Source: Mixia osmundae IAM 14324 (taxonomy: Eukaryota > Basidiomycota > Mixiomycetes > Mixiales > Mixiaceae). Taken from it: 64,000 nucleotides of DNA. The translations under genes and the position numbers were made by a program. The stretch covers positions 522,575 to 586,574 of the forward strand of contig NW_014575559.1 in NCBI RefSeq assembly GCF_000708205.1. Direction: 5' to 3'. The notes under the pieces are model-generated. The model made no database searches. It was not told the DNA's origin and was given only the letters and a program-made list of their open reading frames with translations. Positions within the stretch are counted from its first letter, which is position 1. Each line of letters begins with the position of its first letter. Below are positions 11,407-24,032 of the stretch, in pieces.

Positions 11407-11724
11407 AGCGCCGTGTGTCAAGCTCGCGGCGCATAGAGCAAGCCGACGAAGTAGTCGTGAAGAGGAGATCTCGGATCGCGCAGATCTAATGACAGGAAGT
11501 AGCGAGGTCCGAGCTCGACGGTCGCTGGGCTGACACGAGGGTTCCTCCCTGCTTATTCGATTCACTGTCAAAGTGGCTGACAGCAATGCGTGCGACTCGC
11601 AGGTCATGTCCTGATGCATCCAGATACACGACCGCGATTTCGCGAGGAGCTGTCTTTGATGAACTTGCGGGCCCGACGCGAGGCTTTGGCAATGACCGCT
11701 GCCGAAGTGATCGTGGGCATTTAA

Positions 11725-14468
11725 CTAGGTGATACGTTTATAGAACATCACGTAAGCCTTCGCAGAGAGCACCTTTGAGATGTCTGTCGGGCGCACGTCC
11801 TCGTCTGAGCAGTGAAACCATCGTCTCTTCTCGCCATCAGCGCGGCAGACATGCGCAACATAATGGCCACCTCCAAGCGTGCCGATGTGCTCTATGACTG
11901 CGTAGAGCCTGTAAATCTGCTTGTCGTCGCTGACTGTCTGCTTTGGAAACATAAAGACGCTCATATCGAGATACTCGGGAAACGTGATCATGTCGTCGAC
12001 CTTTTTGAGGTTCGAAAAGGCAGAGCCAAACACACTTGACTTGCCACTCTGTCTGAAGCGCTTGACGTGAAGACAGAGCACTAGCGGCAAGGTAGCGATC
12101 AAATAGCGCTTCCATGCGCGGCGAAGAACGAAACGTTCTGGACGAGGCGTTGTAAGCGCTTTCTCCGGTGCGAAGCTGATCGCTGTCGCACTCGCGAGCG
12201 CCCTCCGGTCCGAATCGGTTAAAGACGAGCTACTTGCTTTGGTGAGCATACGTGTAGGACCGAACGATGGGCTCGAGACTTCCGAGACTGGCGCCGACGC
12301 CGCATCCTCCACATCACCCTCTGCGCCGGAAACCTCGCCATCAGACAGCGAGTGCGTAGACTCATTGACAGGCGCGTACAAACCGGTGGACGCCACCGAT
12401 GATCTGCGAGAATCTGACACGTTGATCATACCTGACTTCGCTTCTTGCATCCCTGGCTGCGGCGCATAGCGTTCGACAGCTTTGGGCGTTTGTGGTACAC
12501 GCGTCGTCATAGCCTGGCCATGCAGATATTTCCAGCAGCGTCGGCACTGGAAGGCGTTGTCGCCTTCTAATACTTCGACGCTCGTGAACTGACGAAGAGC
12601 TTCGTACAGGCCTGTATGCATCTGCTCCTTCGCGATATGACTGAGCTTGGGACCTGGATGTATGCCTGGATTTGAAGACGAGGCTGCTCTCACTTCGGCA
12701 GGACCATTAGGCTGAGCGATTCTGAGTCCATGTAAGGGTAGTATCGCCGTCTTAGGCAGATCTCGCAGCAGTTCCTTGACGTATGCGCTCTGCTCCCGTG
12801 TTGGCCGGGGGATGGGCGCAGCCTTGCGTGATCTGTGCTTTTCATGGTGCTGATGTTCCGTGCGCGAAGGTGAGGGCTCTCGACTGGCTGAATTAGCGGA
12901 CGAAGGCTTCAGCCAAGTATGTCGTTTCGAATTGAGCATAGCTGGGTCCAAGCTCTTCCGTCGACGGACGCGCGCGTCCTCGTCCGGCTGACTCAGGAGC
13001 GTGTCCTCGCCGCCCGACGCCTCGGTCTCAGAATACGTGATAGCAGGTGATTTGTCCTTCTCGCTGCCTGAATTTGCCGACCGTCCGAGCAGCTGTCTTA
13101 TTCTGTCCCTCTGCTCGTACGCGCTAAGCCTGCTAATGTGATGGATTGTGGGAGTGCTCTTACCCGTCGCAAGCGAGCGTCAGCCTCTGTCTTCATAGGA
13201 ACAGAGATATCGAGAAAGTCCTCGTGAATGGTAGAGGCATGTAGGCAAACTTCGCACACAATCGTGCTAGCCCATCTGCCGCAGAAAAGTCTATCTATGA
13301 AGCTGTAGTAAGGATAAGCCGAGAGTGCTTGCGGTGGGGGTAAGATAGCCGCGGTCGAGGGCGACTCGCTGTCGCTGTCGGATGAGGAAGCTTCAGAGTC
13401 TGCTTCGCTGCCACTCGCATTTGCAACGTATTCAGAAGAGATGACTGGCGGGCCAGCGTTCGCGTGCACTGTGCCACGCCTTCTGCGTGACCGCTTGAGG
13501 GCTGCAGGCGGTGGTCTCAGCTGCTTTATCAGCTGCGAGTAGCCACAAGGAATCAGTGCACGCGTGGCAAGTCATCAGGCTCGACTGACATCGGCCTCTT
13601 CCATCCTGACGGTGTCTAAGAGCACACGAAGGAGCTCATGTGCGTCTTGTTGCTCGTTGCCATCGAATTCGTCGCGCTTCTTTGCCAGCTCACGGAGTAG
13701 CCTATTAGGCGATATAGTCTTTGTCCTACTTGACGAGCTGGCGGTACTTGCTGACCAGATCTGTGTCAGTAAGTGATGCAGCGAACGTGTGAGAGGCAGG
13801 GTCTGTTGCGCCTGCGTTTCTGATTCGGCAAGGCAATACAGCGATGGCGAGTTGATAGCTCCCGGTATCCGGTCGGGCACAGTGCCTTCTGGCGTGACAG
13901 CATCGCTCGTCGCGGCCAAGTCGACAGCCTTGACGAGCGTAGTGAGCCCTTCATGACCGAGGATCTGCTCGAGCGGGTCGGTCGCGCTCAGGGACTGTAT
14001 CGTGCAATTGAGAAAGCAAGAGTTGCCCAAGTTAACGAGGCCGGGCTGTCGCACGCCTGTCGCACTCGGGCTTGCAATGGCACTGGCAGAAGTGCCCGTG
14101 CCAGAGCTTCCACTTGATCCCCGTTGCTTGGGCTTATCTGCTAGCGAAGGCACTGGCAGCACCGCGGCATGTGACCGCTCAGGCGAGCCTGACTTTCTGA
14201 CGGCATTGCTCGTACTACGATGCTGCGTTCCGCTCGAGCTCGAGTGGTGGGACGTAGTATGACCCGATGATCTGCTGTGCCTGCGAGGGAGATGGGAGCT
14301 GCTGCTCGGCGGAGACAGACCGGAAGTGACGTCCAAGCTGCGTCGTCTCGAGCTAGGAGAAGCGCTGGGAGGTGAGATGGGACGGGACGACAGCAGCGTC
14401 TCTGTCGTCTCGCTTGCCTTGTCTGGCGGCAGAAAGGGAGGCACCTTCCTTGTGCCCAGCACGCCCAT
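11725..14468 (-). CDS. Ubiquitin carboxyl-terminal hydrolase (USP family)
   Basis: Three exons: 14468-13590, 13532-13164 and 13129-11725, with introns of 57 and 34 nt. The cysteine box is GLVNLGNSCFLNCTIQSL (nucleophile Cys in NSCFLN) and is followed by QQDAHELL. The histidine box near the C-terminus is GGHYVAHV, with a final KAYVMFYKR. A CxxC pair, FQCRRCWKYL, fits the USP zinc ribbon. Long Ser/Pro/Asp-rich insertions separate the catalytic boxes, and the N-terminus before the Cys box is Ser/Pro/Arg-rich. The layout resembles the USP16/USP45/Ubp family, but I cannot name the orthologue. It removes ubiquitin from conjugates. The start is the first ATG (MGVLGTRKV). Divergent from ADE6, 200 bp apart. 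Confidence 0.88.
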
Positions 14469-14667
14469 CTTGCCAGTCACCTCAGCTGGCAGACTGGCCG
14501 CCTGGCGCGGTCGTCCTGCTAGGTCCTGCTAATTCGCGACGTCGACCATTTTTTGCCTGGTGACTCGCCAGCGTTTGACGCTTTGGGGCAGCTCATAGGC
14601 GCACCAGAGGTGAGTCCAAGCCTGCAGAAGGCTGGAACTAAAGCTTATACGAGGTTCTGGCAGCGCC

Positions 14668-17600
14668 ATGTCAATCCTCAGCTTGGGGGCCTCCCCCTTT
14701 ACGCCTGCAAAAAGATCTCAGCTCTTGACGTCTTTGCAAGCTCTGGCGCCACAGATCAAGAGCATAGATGCTGTCTATCTGCATTTAACATCTTTGCAGC
14801 CTTCGAAGAGCTTAGACGAGACGCGACGAGAGGCAGAGCTCGCTATACTGACGACTCTGCTGACGTATGGCGACGACCATACTCTCCCGGGCACCCGTCA
14901 GCGACTGCAGTCCAGTATACGGTCGTCCAACGACTCTGAGGCGAGCTCTGAGAGTATCTGTGCATTTGTGACGCCGAGGAGTGGAACTCTGTCGCCCTGG
15001 TCCAGCAAAGCGACCGATATTGCTCGAATATGCCAGCTCGAGTCCGTTGCGCGCATTGAACGCGGCCTGCTCTACCTCATTACGCTGGACGAGCATATAC
15101 CTACAGAAAGCCTGCTCTATCTGATCGCGCCCAAGTTACACGACCGAATGACTCAGACATGTATGAGCAGTCTGCCCGACCTGGATAGATTATTTGCAAC
15201 GAGCGCGCCCGGCCCTCTGCGTACTGTCGGCTTGATCGGACAAGAGGATCCGACAGCCAGTCTAGCACGAGCTAACGCTCGATTGGGACTTGCGCTGGCA
15301 GCAGACGAGATCAAGTACCTCGCGAAAGCCTTCACAGAGGATTTGAAGCGCGACCCGACAGATGTAGAGCTTTTCATGTTTGCGCAAGTCAACTCTGAGC
15401 ACTGCCGTCACAAGATTTTCAATGCCGACTGGACAATCGATGGGGAGCAGCAAGATCTCAGCCTGTTCGCAATGATCCGCAATACCCACAAGCTTACGCC
15501 CCAGCATACCATCTCTGCCTATTCGGACAATGCTGCCGTGCTGGAGGGCTACGCTGCCCATCGTTTCTCTGCTGGCCAGAGCACTGAGAGCGGTCTACCA
15601 GCATATGCGAGCAGAGAAGAAGACTTTCCAATCCTGATCAAAGTCGAAACGCATAATCATCCCACGGCAGTCTCCCCTTATCCAGGTGCAGCAACGGGCT
15701 CAGGCGGAGAGATTCGCGACGAAGGTGCCGTAGGCCGTGGCTCGAAGCCTAAAGCAGGCCTGGCAGGCTTCACTGTTTCTAATCTGCTCATCCCTGACTT
15801 CTTGCAACCTTGGGAAAAGGACTTTGGCAAACCATCCCATATCGCGTCAGCGCTGGACATCATGATCGATGGTCCCCTCGGCTCCTGTGCATTCAACAAC
15901 GAATTTGGTCGCCCCGGGCTTACGGGCTATTTCCGCACATACGCGGAAGAGATCCCAATCGAAGGCAAGGCGACGGAAGTGCGAGGCTATCACAAGCCTA
16001 TCATGATCGCAGGTGGCTTGGGCAACGTTAGACCCGAATACGCCCTCAAGCAGTCCATCTCGCCGGGCGCTCATGTCATCGTGCTCGGGGGACCCGGCAT
16101 GCTGATTGGTCTCGGAGGCGGCGCAGCCAGTTCGATGGCTTCAGGCTCTAGCTCAGCTGATCTGGACTTTGCATCTGTCCAGCGGGAGAATCCCGAGATG
16201 CAAAGGCGGTGTCAGCAAGTGCTCGATGCCTGCACTGCTCGCGACCGCAACCCAATACAGTCTGTGCATGACGTAGGCGCGGGCGGTCTCTCAAATGCCC
16301 TGCCCGAGCTGGTACACGATGCGAACTTAGGGGCGGTGTTCGAGCTACGCGAGGTTCTGGTCGATGACCCGGGCATGTCACCCATGGAGATCTGGTGCAA
16401 CGAGTCACAAGAGCGCTACGTCCTGGCAGTAGGCCCAGACGATTTAGCCACATTCGAAAAAACTGCTCGGCGCGAGAGATGTCCATACGCGGTCGTCGGC
16501 GTAGCGACCAGCGAGCAAAAGCTTGTGGTCACTGACCGATTGCTTGGTTCGCGACCTATCGATTTGCCTATGTCCACGCTCTTTGGGAAGGCACCGAAAC
16601 TCTCCCGAAAGGCACAGCGTACAAGTCCGACTCGCCATGCCTTCGACACGAGCCTGCTGCTCTATTTGCCTACTGCGACGACCTTTGAGTCAGTCCTTAG
16701 CGAAGCTATCGATCGCGTGATCCGCCTGCCCAGCGTCGGATCAAAGGCTTTCTTGATCACTATTGGCGATCGGTCCATCACTGGTCTCGTTGCGCGAGAT
16801 CAAATGGTTGGACCTTGGCAAGTACCTGTAGCAGACGTTGCCGTAACTAGAACCTCGTACGGTTTCGACGTTCTCACTGGCGAAGCGATGGCAATGGGCG
16901 AGCGAACGCCACTCGCACTCTTATCCGCGAAAGCATCTGCGCGCATGGCTGTTGGCGAAGCGCTCACGAACCTTGCCGCAGCTAGCGTGACTGACCTCGC
17001 TCGGGTCAAGCTGAGCGCCAACTGGATGTGCGCGGCCTCCCACGGAGACGAAGGCGCGCTGCTATATGAAGCAGTTCAAGCGATTGGGCTCGACTTGTGC
17101 CCCTCTCTCGGACTGAGCATACCCGTCGGCAAAGACTCGATGTCGATGAAGATGTCGTGGCAAGCTGGCGAGGATACACAGTCAGTCACAGCACCCATGT
17201 CGGTCATCATCACAGCCTTTGCACCAGTCGATCAGACTGCGCGCACATGGACACCTCAGCTGAAGACAGACCTTAATGAGCCAACTGTTTTAGTGCTGGT
17301 TGATTTGGCTGCTGGCAGATTGCGCATGGGAGGTTCGGCCCTCACGCAGGTGTTCAACCAGCTCGGCGACGATGCGCCGGATGTTGAAGATGCAAAGGCC
17401 TTGAAAGGCTTCATGTCAGCCTGTCAGACTTTGCGTCATGATCAAGCGCAACCTGTGCTTGCGTATCACGATCGATCCGATGGTGGCTTGTTCGTCACGG
17501 TAGTCGAGATGGCGTTTGCAGGCAGCATTGGCATCGAGCTCATGCTCCAGTCGCTTGGTCGCTCTGACGATCCTATCGCAAGCTTATTCGCAGAAGAACT

Positions 17601-18747
17601 TGGCGCTGTCTTCCAAGTCCGAGCAGCGCATCTCGAATCGTTCTGCAGCGCGTTCACGTCAGCCGGCCTTAGCAGCACGGCAATTCGCGTCATTGGTCGA
17701 GTCGCGAATGAACGCTCTGATCAAATTATTTCCATCGTCAATAACGGCTCATCCGTCTGGTCGGCATCGCGAGCAGATCTTCAACGCAAATGGGCAGAGA
17801 CATCTTATCGTATACAGGCTTTACGAGATAATCCAGAGACCGCTAAGCAAGAATACGACAGCTTGCTGCAAGACTCGCCAGGCTTGACTTACCAGGTGCC
17901 GTTCGAGCCAACCTTACCGATCGTCGCATCTCTGAATGACAGACCTCGCGTTGCGATACTGAGGGAGCAAGGTGTCAATGGACATCTAGAAATGGCATGG
18001 TCGTTCCATCAGGCTGGCTTCAATGCGATCGATGTCCACATGTCAGACATACTTGGCGGACGAGCGCAGCTTTCCGACTTCGTTGGTCTAGCAGCATGCG
18101 GGGGCTTCTCGTATGGCGACGTGCTCGGTGCGGGCAGTGGCTGGGCCAAGTCTATCTTGCTACATGCCAATGCCCGCCAACAGTTCTTCGAGTTCTTCAA
18201 TGAGCGCTCGGACACGTTCGCTCTAGCCGTGTGCAACGGCTGTCAGCTGTTTGGAGAGCTCAAGTCGATCTTGCCTGGCGCAGAGCATTGGCCGGGTTTC
18301 AAGCCTAACACCAGCGAACGCTTTGAGGGGCGAACCTGTCTTGTAGAGATCTGCGCACCTCCTTCAAGCGGCACAGACTGCTTATTCCTGCAGGGCATGC
18401 AAGGGACCCGTATACCTGTTGCTGTCGCTCATGGCGAGGGTCGCACACACTGGGAGGATGTGGACTCAGAAGCAGCGTTCAATGCGAGTGAACTGGGCAG
18501 AGTGCGGTACATTGATCCTGCGACGAAACAGGCCACCGAACGCTATCCTCTCAATCCGAACGGCAGTGCGCAAGGCCTGACTGGCGTCACGACACCCAAT
18601 GGCCGCATTCTGGCACTGATGCCTCATCCAGAGCGGGTGGTAGCGCTCGAAGCGAACTCGTGGTATCCGCCAGAGATGCTCGAGAAGTGGCAAGGCAAGG
18701 GACCCTGGTTTCGACTGTTCGAGAATGCTCGTCGATGGGTTGGCTGA
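14668..18747 (+). CDS. ADE6: Phosphoribosylformylglycinamidine synthase (FGAM synthetase)
   Basis: A single uninterrupted frame of 1,359 codons, the normal size of the eukaryotic multidomain PurL. It converts FGAR plus glutamine and ATP to FGAM, the fourth step of de novo purine synthesis, in the cytosol. Order of parts: N-terminal PurS-like domain; linker with [20 protein letters not shown]; first synthetase half with [20 protein letters not shown] and [13 protein letters not shown]; second half with GKDSMSMKM and YHDRSDGG; then a C-terminal glutamine amidotransferase with [12 protein letters not shown], nucleophile Cys in [10 protein letters not shown], and His/Glu in LMPHPER. No residue is obviously missing. 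The lack of introns contrasts with its neighbours. The stop lies 11 bp from the stop of the convergent PTPA gene. Confidence 0.97.
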   Translation: MSILSLGASPFTPAKRSQLLTSLQALAPQIKSIDAVYLHLTSLQPSKSLDETRREAELAILTTLLTYGDDHTLPGTRQRLQSSIRSSNDSEASSESICAFVTPRSGTLSPWSSKATDIARICQLESVARIERGLLYLITLDEHIPTESLLYLIAPKLHDRMTQTCMSSLPDLDRLFATSAPGPLRTVGLIGQEDPTASLARANARLGLALAADEIKYLAKAFTEDLKRDPTDVELFMFAQVNSEHCRHKIFNADWTIDGEQQDLSLFAMIRNTHKLTPQHTISAYSDNAAVLEGYAAHRFSAGQSTESGLPAYASREEDFPILIKVETHNHPTAVSPYPGAATGSGGEIRDEGAVGRGSKPKAGLAGFTVSNLLIPDFLQPWEKDFGKPSHIASALDIMIDGPLGSCAFNNEFGRPGLTGYFRTYAEEIPIEGKATEVRGYHKPIMIAGGLGNVRPEYALKQSISPGAHVIVLGGPGMLIGLGGGAASSMASGSSSADLDFASVQRENPEMQRRCQQVLDACTARDRNPIQSVHDVGAGGLSNALPELVHDANLGAVFELREVLVDDPGMSPMEIWCNESQERYVLAVGPDDLATFEKTARRERCPYAVVGVATSEQKLVVTDRLLGSRPIDLPMSTLFGKAPKLSRKAQRTSPTRHAFDTSLLLYLPTATTFESVLSEAIDRVIRLPSVGSKAFLITIGDRSITGLVARDQMVGPWQVPVADVAVTRTSYGFDVLTGEAMAMGERTPLALLSAKASARMAVGEALTNLAAASVTDLARVKLSANWMCAASHGDEGALLYEAVQAIGLDLCPSLGLSIPVGKDSMSMKMSWQAGEDTQSVTAPMSVIITAFAPVDQTARTWTPQLKTDLNEPTVLVLVDLAAGRLRMGGSALTQVFNQLGDDAPDVEDAKALKGFMSACQTLRHDQAQPVLAYHDRSDGGLFVTVVEMAFAGSIGIELMLQSLGRSDDPIASLFAEELGAVFQVRAAHLESFCSAFTSAGLSSTAIRVIGRVANERSDQIISIVNNGSSVWSASRADLQRKWAETSYRIQALRDNPETAKQEYDSLLQDSPGLTYQVPFEPTLPIVASLNDRPRVAILREQGVNGHLEMAWSFHQAGFNAIDVHMSDILGGRAQLSDFVGLAACGGFSYGDVLGAGSGWAKSILLHANARQQFFEFFNERSDTFALAVCNGCQLFGELKSILPGAEHWPGFKPNTSERFEGRTCLVEICAPPSSGTDCLFLQGMQGTRIPVAVAHGEGRTHWEDVDSEAAFNASELGRVRYIDPATKQATERYPLNPNGSAQGLTGVTTPNGRILALMPHPERVVALEANSWYPPEMLEKWQGKGPWFRLFENARRWVG

Positions 18748-18758
18748 GCGGACTGCTT

Positions 18759-20290
18759 TCAGTCGAAAGGTATGCGTTTGACTGCGCCCGACGCAAAGAG
18801 AGGCGTTCGAGCTGACACTTCCTTGGCAGCAGCGAACGCGGACGGTACAGGTATACCGCAGCATTCTTCGATGCCTTGACCGCGAACGTGGATGTGGCCG
18901 TGAGCGTCACGCGAGACGCCCTCCTCGTGGACTGTATTGCCTGCATCCGACAGAGTAGTCTGGGGAAAAGGCAACAAGGTGCCAAACATGATGTGTTGTG
19001 CGACAGGCAACTTTGCAAGCACTTCTGCCTTGAACATCTTGATCATACCAGAGTTGACTTTCTCCCATGTTTTGACCTGCAACAGGATATGAGAGCCAGT
19101 CTGACTCGTGCACGAGTACGCACTCCTGAGATGTCATCGAGCATGGGCGAATGCCACCTCAGTCCAGCCGTCTTGACACTGTTGATGAACTTGATGCAAG
19201 AAAGATAGATGTAGTCTTTGCTGTATTCATTGACGATGTCAGCCGAGTGGATCGACTTTGGCTTGATATGCTTGTGGCCTGTCCGTGACGATCAGCATGA
19301 TTCTGTGTCGTTCGGCGACGACTGACCTATCAACTGAGCTGCCCCAAAGAGGAATGGCAGAGAGTGGTAATCGTCAAGTCCCCAAACGCCGTGTGAGCCT
19401 GCAATTTCACGACGTCAGACGACACGGTCTTTCAGTACCTGAGCATGCAGCTGACCGGCTGGCTCGAGCCAGTATGTACTCTGTAACGTGCGCATGATGT
19501 TCAGATATCGCCAGAAGACGCGCAGTACGAGTGCAGGGTGATCTTGCACGGTCAGCAGACCGAGTAGCTGCAACGAAAGCCTGCCGAGAGGATCAACCCA
19601 AGTACTGATTAAGTACACCTGACTCACAGGAAGCACATGAAGTTGAGCTCGTGGCCACTGCCATAGTCAATACGAGTTCGGTTGCCCCATGATTCGCTTA
19701 AATATGCAGCGAGCTCCGCCCTTGCTGTGCTATTGGCGCGCATGATGTCTGGCAACTCGAGAAGATACTTCGTAATGTTCTGTCGAGACAGTCTGCAGTC
19801 AGCTAACATGATACACGTTCAATGCCGCTCGTCGAACCTCCTGAAGAGCATCGTAAAGCTCACGGAAAGCTGGGTTCCCGAAGCGACTGCCGCCGTTTTC
19901 GGCTGCTGGGAAGCGCTCAATGGTTTGTTCGACCTTCGAGAGCAGGTCCAGCAAGCCATTGACAAGGGGAGACATATGCAGATCCGTCGCGGTGAGTGGT
20001 ATGCCAACGACTGCCGCGTCGAGCGCTTCCACGAATCCAACGAGCTGCTGATGTGTCGGTGAGGCGATGAAGACTTGCAGATGAGCCATAGAGAGTACGC
20101 GCTTGGTCAATGCACGCTCCGGCTCCTCGTGAAGCCCGCTAGCCTGTATTGAGCTGTCTGACAATGACTGGGAGCCGGCTGGATGCTCGGAGCTTTCGAG
20201 AGGCAGGAGACGTCCGTCTGGTGCCATTCTGAGTGCAACAGAGCTTGCTGATGCATGATTGTCTGCGAATGGAGGCGCAGAATGCACCAT
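18759..20290 (-). CDS. PP2A phosphatase activator (PTPA/Rrd family)
   Basis: A peptidyl-prolyl isomerase-type activator of protein phosphatase 2A. Six exons: 20290-19817, 19779-19628, 19580-19456, 19398-19327, 19278-19124 and 19076-18759, with introns of 37-57 nt. Family blocks: [70 protein letters not shown] split between exons 3 and 4, [23 protein letters not shown], and [18 protein letters not shown]. Yeast has two paralogues (Rrd1, Rrd2); I cannot say which this is. The N-terminus carries about 80 extra residues of low complexity before the conserved core. Divergent from the lectin gene, about 125 bp between ATGs. Confidence 0.93.
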
Positions 20291-20414
20291 CCTGCTCGTG
20301 TGAGCCAGTCACTGACACTGCCGAAGACGCAAGAACTCGCGACAAGTCGACGACGTCGACGTGTCATCGTCGTCGTCGTCGTCACCACCAACTCGATCGC
20401 TTTGCAGTCGCAGC

Positions 20415-22264
20415 ATGCGGCCAGGCGCATGGCGTGTATGCGCTCTTTTGGCAGCATACGCAAGCTCAGCTCATGCGCAAGACGACGCTTCTCATTTCCC
20501 CGACGGAGCGACGGAATTTGCCGAGAAAATACCAAATACCGTGCAAGTCAAGCTTGACCAAGCGCTGTCGTTCAAAGCGCCCTTTGTGTCCACAGAGGGC
20601 AGAATACCCAACTATGACCTGTCTGGTCATGCTGCCAAGCTGCCCATGTCGAACGACTATGTCAGAATCGTGCCGCCCAGTCTGCTGAGCTACGGCGGCG
20701 CGTTCTCTACCAAAAAGAGTACGACAGACGAATGGATCGTCGAGATTGCCGTGAGAGTACACGGAAGCGTACCCAGCCGTCACATCGATCAGGATGGCAA
20801 GCTCATCGAAAATCCAGGCAAAGGCGGTCGAGGACTTGCCTTTTGGTACACCAAGAATAGCAATCCTACATTTGTAACGACGCCCTCTGATCCAAGGCGG
20901 CACATCACACCGCCACCTGGACCATTGCCCAGGCTACCCAATGATCCAGACGATGATCACATCTCCTTCTTTGGGAACGGGCGCCGCTTCGAAGGATTGG
21001 GTGTCGTGTTGGACACGTCACCTACCCAGCCACTGTTTCCGAGAAGCGATGCACGTACATGGACACCTGCTAAGTATCCCGATGTCGATCCCGGTCCTGA
21101 GCCCGTCGGCAAGGTTGTTGGTCTGCTCGATGATGGCTCGACAGACTGGATCCACCAGAGCTCAGGCGAGAAAGGACAGGACGGTAGCACGCTCTCGTAC
21201 ATCAATAATGCCTTTGGAGACTGCATGGCACCCTTTCGCAACGCTCAAGGACTCTTCTGGATCCGTGTAGCTTATTTTGACAAGAGCATACGGGTCGATC
21301 TCGATCTCAAACCTCACGAGACCTTGGCAACCGCTGATCGTCATTTTTCCCATCACTGCTTTAGCTTACCCGACATCGTTCTTCCGAAAGGCTACTATTT
21401 TGGCGTGACCGGCTTGGGCAACGGTCGAGGCGAAAGTGACTCTTTCGATCTGTATGCGATGGAAGTCTTTGGCGTCTACAGGGGCAAGGATGCCGTCAAG
21501 CAGCACGCTGTGCCGCTCGACGAAAGAGACCCTCTTGCGGGCAAAGAGAAGCTTGATGGCACGTCGAAGTTTGAGGACGATCAAGTGGGCGGAGCGCCCG
21601 TCAAGTCTGGCTCTAGCGACCTCGATCTCGCAATGGAGGTCATGGTCTCGCAGAAGCGAATGACAGAAGCCATTGACGATCTTACTCGACGAGTCGAGAG
21701 CATTAGTGGCAGTGTTTCCGCCGGCTCTTCCGGGGAACCCTCTGCTGGGTATGATCACGAACGTCTCATGAACTCTTGATGAGACTGATGAGTTCACAGG
21801 ACGACTGACCTGATGCGTCGTATCGAGTCATCGCTTCATGCTTTGACGAGCAAGCATGCCGGCTCAAGCCGGACAGAGTTCGAAGTCCTCATCGAAGTTC
21901 TGGGTCAGACGGAGGGCAAGCTACAACAGATCACTCAGCGTATTTACGACTTAGACGTGCGTGCCTGTGCCACGGCAACCTACCATACTTGAACTGATTT
22001 TATTGTCAAACACAGGAGCGATTGTTCAAAACGATCTTGCCGATGCAGCACAAGTTGGAAGAAGTCGAACGACTGACACAGACTGCAGACCGTACAGCTC
22101 GACTAGCGGCTGCCCAAGCCAGGCTCAGACCTCCTCCGCAGGAGGCAAGCTCCATGGGCACTTACTTGATCATCATCGCAGCTCTGCTTCTCATCGGCCT
22201 CATTATCGCCATGATCGTATTGCGCAAAGGCGAGAGGGGCGGCCGTGGCAAGAAGATGATATAG
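20415..22264 (+). CDS. L-type lectin cargo receptor (ERGIC-53/Emp47-like)
   Basis: Three exons: 20415-21748, 21800-21956 and 22016-22264 (introns 51 and 59 nt). The signal peptide (MRPGAWRVCALLAAYASSAHA) precedes a leguminous-type lectin domain of about 270 residues: GRGLAFWYT, GLGVVLDT, FWIRVAYFDKSIRVDL and YYFGVTGLGNGRGESDSFDL. Then come a coiled-coil stalk, a single transmembrane segment (YLIIIAALLLIGLIIAMIVL) and a short basic cytosolic tail ending KKMI, a dilysine KKXX COPI-retrieval signal. This is the architecture of ER-Golgi cargo receptors that bind high-mannose glycoproteins. The upstream frame without ATG contains a small TCG repeat, so the ATG at 20415 is used. Confidence 0.9.
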
Positions 22265-22312
22265 ATCAGATTGCATGCTTGCTCGATCCTTGCTGTGCAT
22301 TACATTTGTATA

Positions 22313-23896
22313 TCAAGACAACATGGGGCCTGATGAAGTCGTGAGGCCTTTGCTCGTTCCGGAGGGATATCGATGCGCGCTACCTGAGAATGTACGCGGC
22401 GCTGGTAGTTGCGAATGAGGCGGAAAGGTCCTATTGCCAAAGCTGGCGGGCGGCGAAGGCGCTTCTGCCAGTGTCAGCTTCTTTGTCATGCAATGATCGC
22501 TTTGAGTGGGCACACCTCTGACTATATTAGCGTGGCCGTTTGTAAAGCTAGCAGGCGATCGGCCTGTAGGGGGTGGTGGTGGCGCCCCTAGCGTCGAAGT
22601 CGGTCTGGCTGATCTGATAGGCGGAGCCAGGGCGGGCGGGGCCGGTACGGACGTATCAGACGAAGAACGCATTCGCACGGGCGGCGGAGGAGGCGCGGCG
22701 AGCGAGTTCCGCATGGGAGCGCTATTCCGTTCTGCCATATCGACTGAAGCTGGCGGTAAGCTAGGCGGAGCTCTTGGTGGCGGCGGCGGTGCAGCGCTCG
22801 ACATTGGTCGTGCAGGCGGCGGTGGTCTTCTGCTGGGCATAGTCGGCGCTGCCACTTCTTGCGAATGGTCTTGCTCGTCAATTTCACTATACGCAGGCGC
22901 AGCCCTCTCTGGTGGAGGTGGCGGCTTGCGAGCCGACATGGACGGCGGCGGTCTGCTCGGAGGAGCAGGAACAGCGCGTGCCGGTAATGCAGGCCCATTG
23001 GATCTTGGCGGTGCAGGCGGTGGAGCTCTGGGCGCTTCAGGTGCCTGTCGTTCTGGCAATGTCGGTGCTCTCGGAGGCGGAGGAGGAGGCGCGGGTGCAG
23101 CAGCCGCTTTTGGTCTCGCTGGAGGCGGTGGTACGCCAGGCCGAGTTGTAGGCGGGGCGGGGATCTGTCTGGACGGCTGTGCGGGCGGCATCGGAACTTG
23201 ACGCGCAGGCGCCTCCGGTACTTGTCGATTCGGGATTGCGGGAGCTCGCGAAGGGGGTGGAGGCGCAACTCTTGCTGGTGATGATGCTGGCGGTGCAGGC
23301 GGCGGTGGTGGCGGTCGCGAGAAAGATGAGGGCGTGGGCGTGGGCGGCGGAGGCGCAGCTGGCCTCCTAGGCACGCTCACAGACGATGAAGAAGCTGACG
23401 GCGGCGGTGGCGGTGGCGGGGGCGCAGTACTTGGCGCGCGCGGTCCTGACGGCACTCTTGGACCTGATGGCAGCGGTCTGGCCGGCGCGCTCGGCGTACT
23501 GGCGGACTCTGAAGTGCGACCTGTTCCTCCCCCACGATGAGTGTGACAGCCTTGCAACATGTATGAGGAAACTTGCCTATAGCTGTGCCTGCAGTCGTCT
23601 TCTTCAGTGTTGGCATGCCGCCGGCAAAGAGACCACCAAGCTGAGGAGCGCTTGATGGAACTGGCGGTGCTGAGCTGGCGCCTGCCGTGCCTGGTATCCT
23701 CGGTGCAGAAGCAGGCGCAGGCCGAGCGGCACTTGCGCCGACTGCTTTCGCTGCTCGTCCATAATCAGCCAGGCCTTGCACGGCAGCACAGCAGCGCGAG
23801 CTTGCCATCGATGATAGGCGCAGATCTGTCGTGCGTCTCTGCCTTCTTGAGTCGTTTGCCCGCCTGGATCTGGTCCAGGAGAGCGTTGCGAGACAT
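22313..23896 (-). CDS. VRP1: Verprolin / WASP-interacting protein
   Basis: Binds actin through WH2 motifs and the WASP WH1 domain through its C-terminus, in endocytic actin patches. Model: exon 1 23896-23806, exon 2 23750-23577, exon 3 from about 23508 or 23526 to 22313. The WH2 motif reads RNALLDQIQAGKRLKKAET followed by DRSAPII, nearly as in yeast Vrp1. A second verprolin signature is GGLFAGGMPTLKK. Exon 3 is almost wholly proline-rich (many PPPPP runs) and ends with a WIP-type block (GNRTFPPHSQLPAP...YPSGTS). Both introns look like GC-AG (GATG|GCAAGC and ATAG|GCAAGT); no GT donor with a usable branch point keeps frame as well. Start taken at MSRNALL; a short 5' exon with prolines, as in yeast, may be missing. 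A glycine-rich frame on the opposite strand is an antisense shadow. Confidence 0.82.
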
Positions 23897-24032
23897 CTTG
23901 GCTGCAGAAGCTGTCCTGTCGGCTCGTCGGCGACTGCCTTGCTGCGCCTGATCTGCTCCACTGCAAGACTGTCGCGACCGTGCTGAAGCGCTCAAGCTGT
24001 CAAGCGAAAGTCAGCGTGTCGAGCAGGCCACG

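Noticed and set aside
20341-20414. TCG trinucleotide stretch as an N-terminal polyserine of the lectin
   Set aside because: It lies upstream of the first ATG, in a frame that opens only with a non-ATG codon, so it is more likely 5' UTR.
22506-23201. 231-codon glycine-rich open frame on the plus strand
   Set aside because: It is the antisense of the proline-rich verprolin exon; glycine codons are the complement of proline codons.
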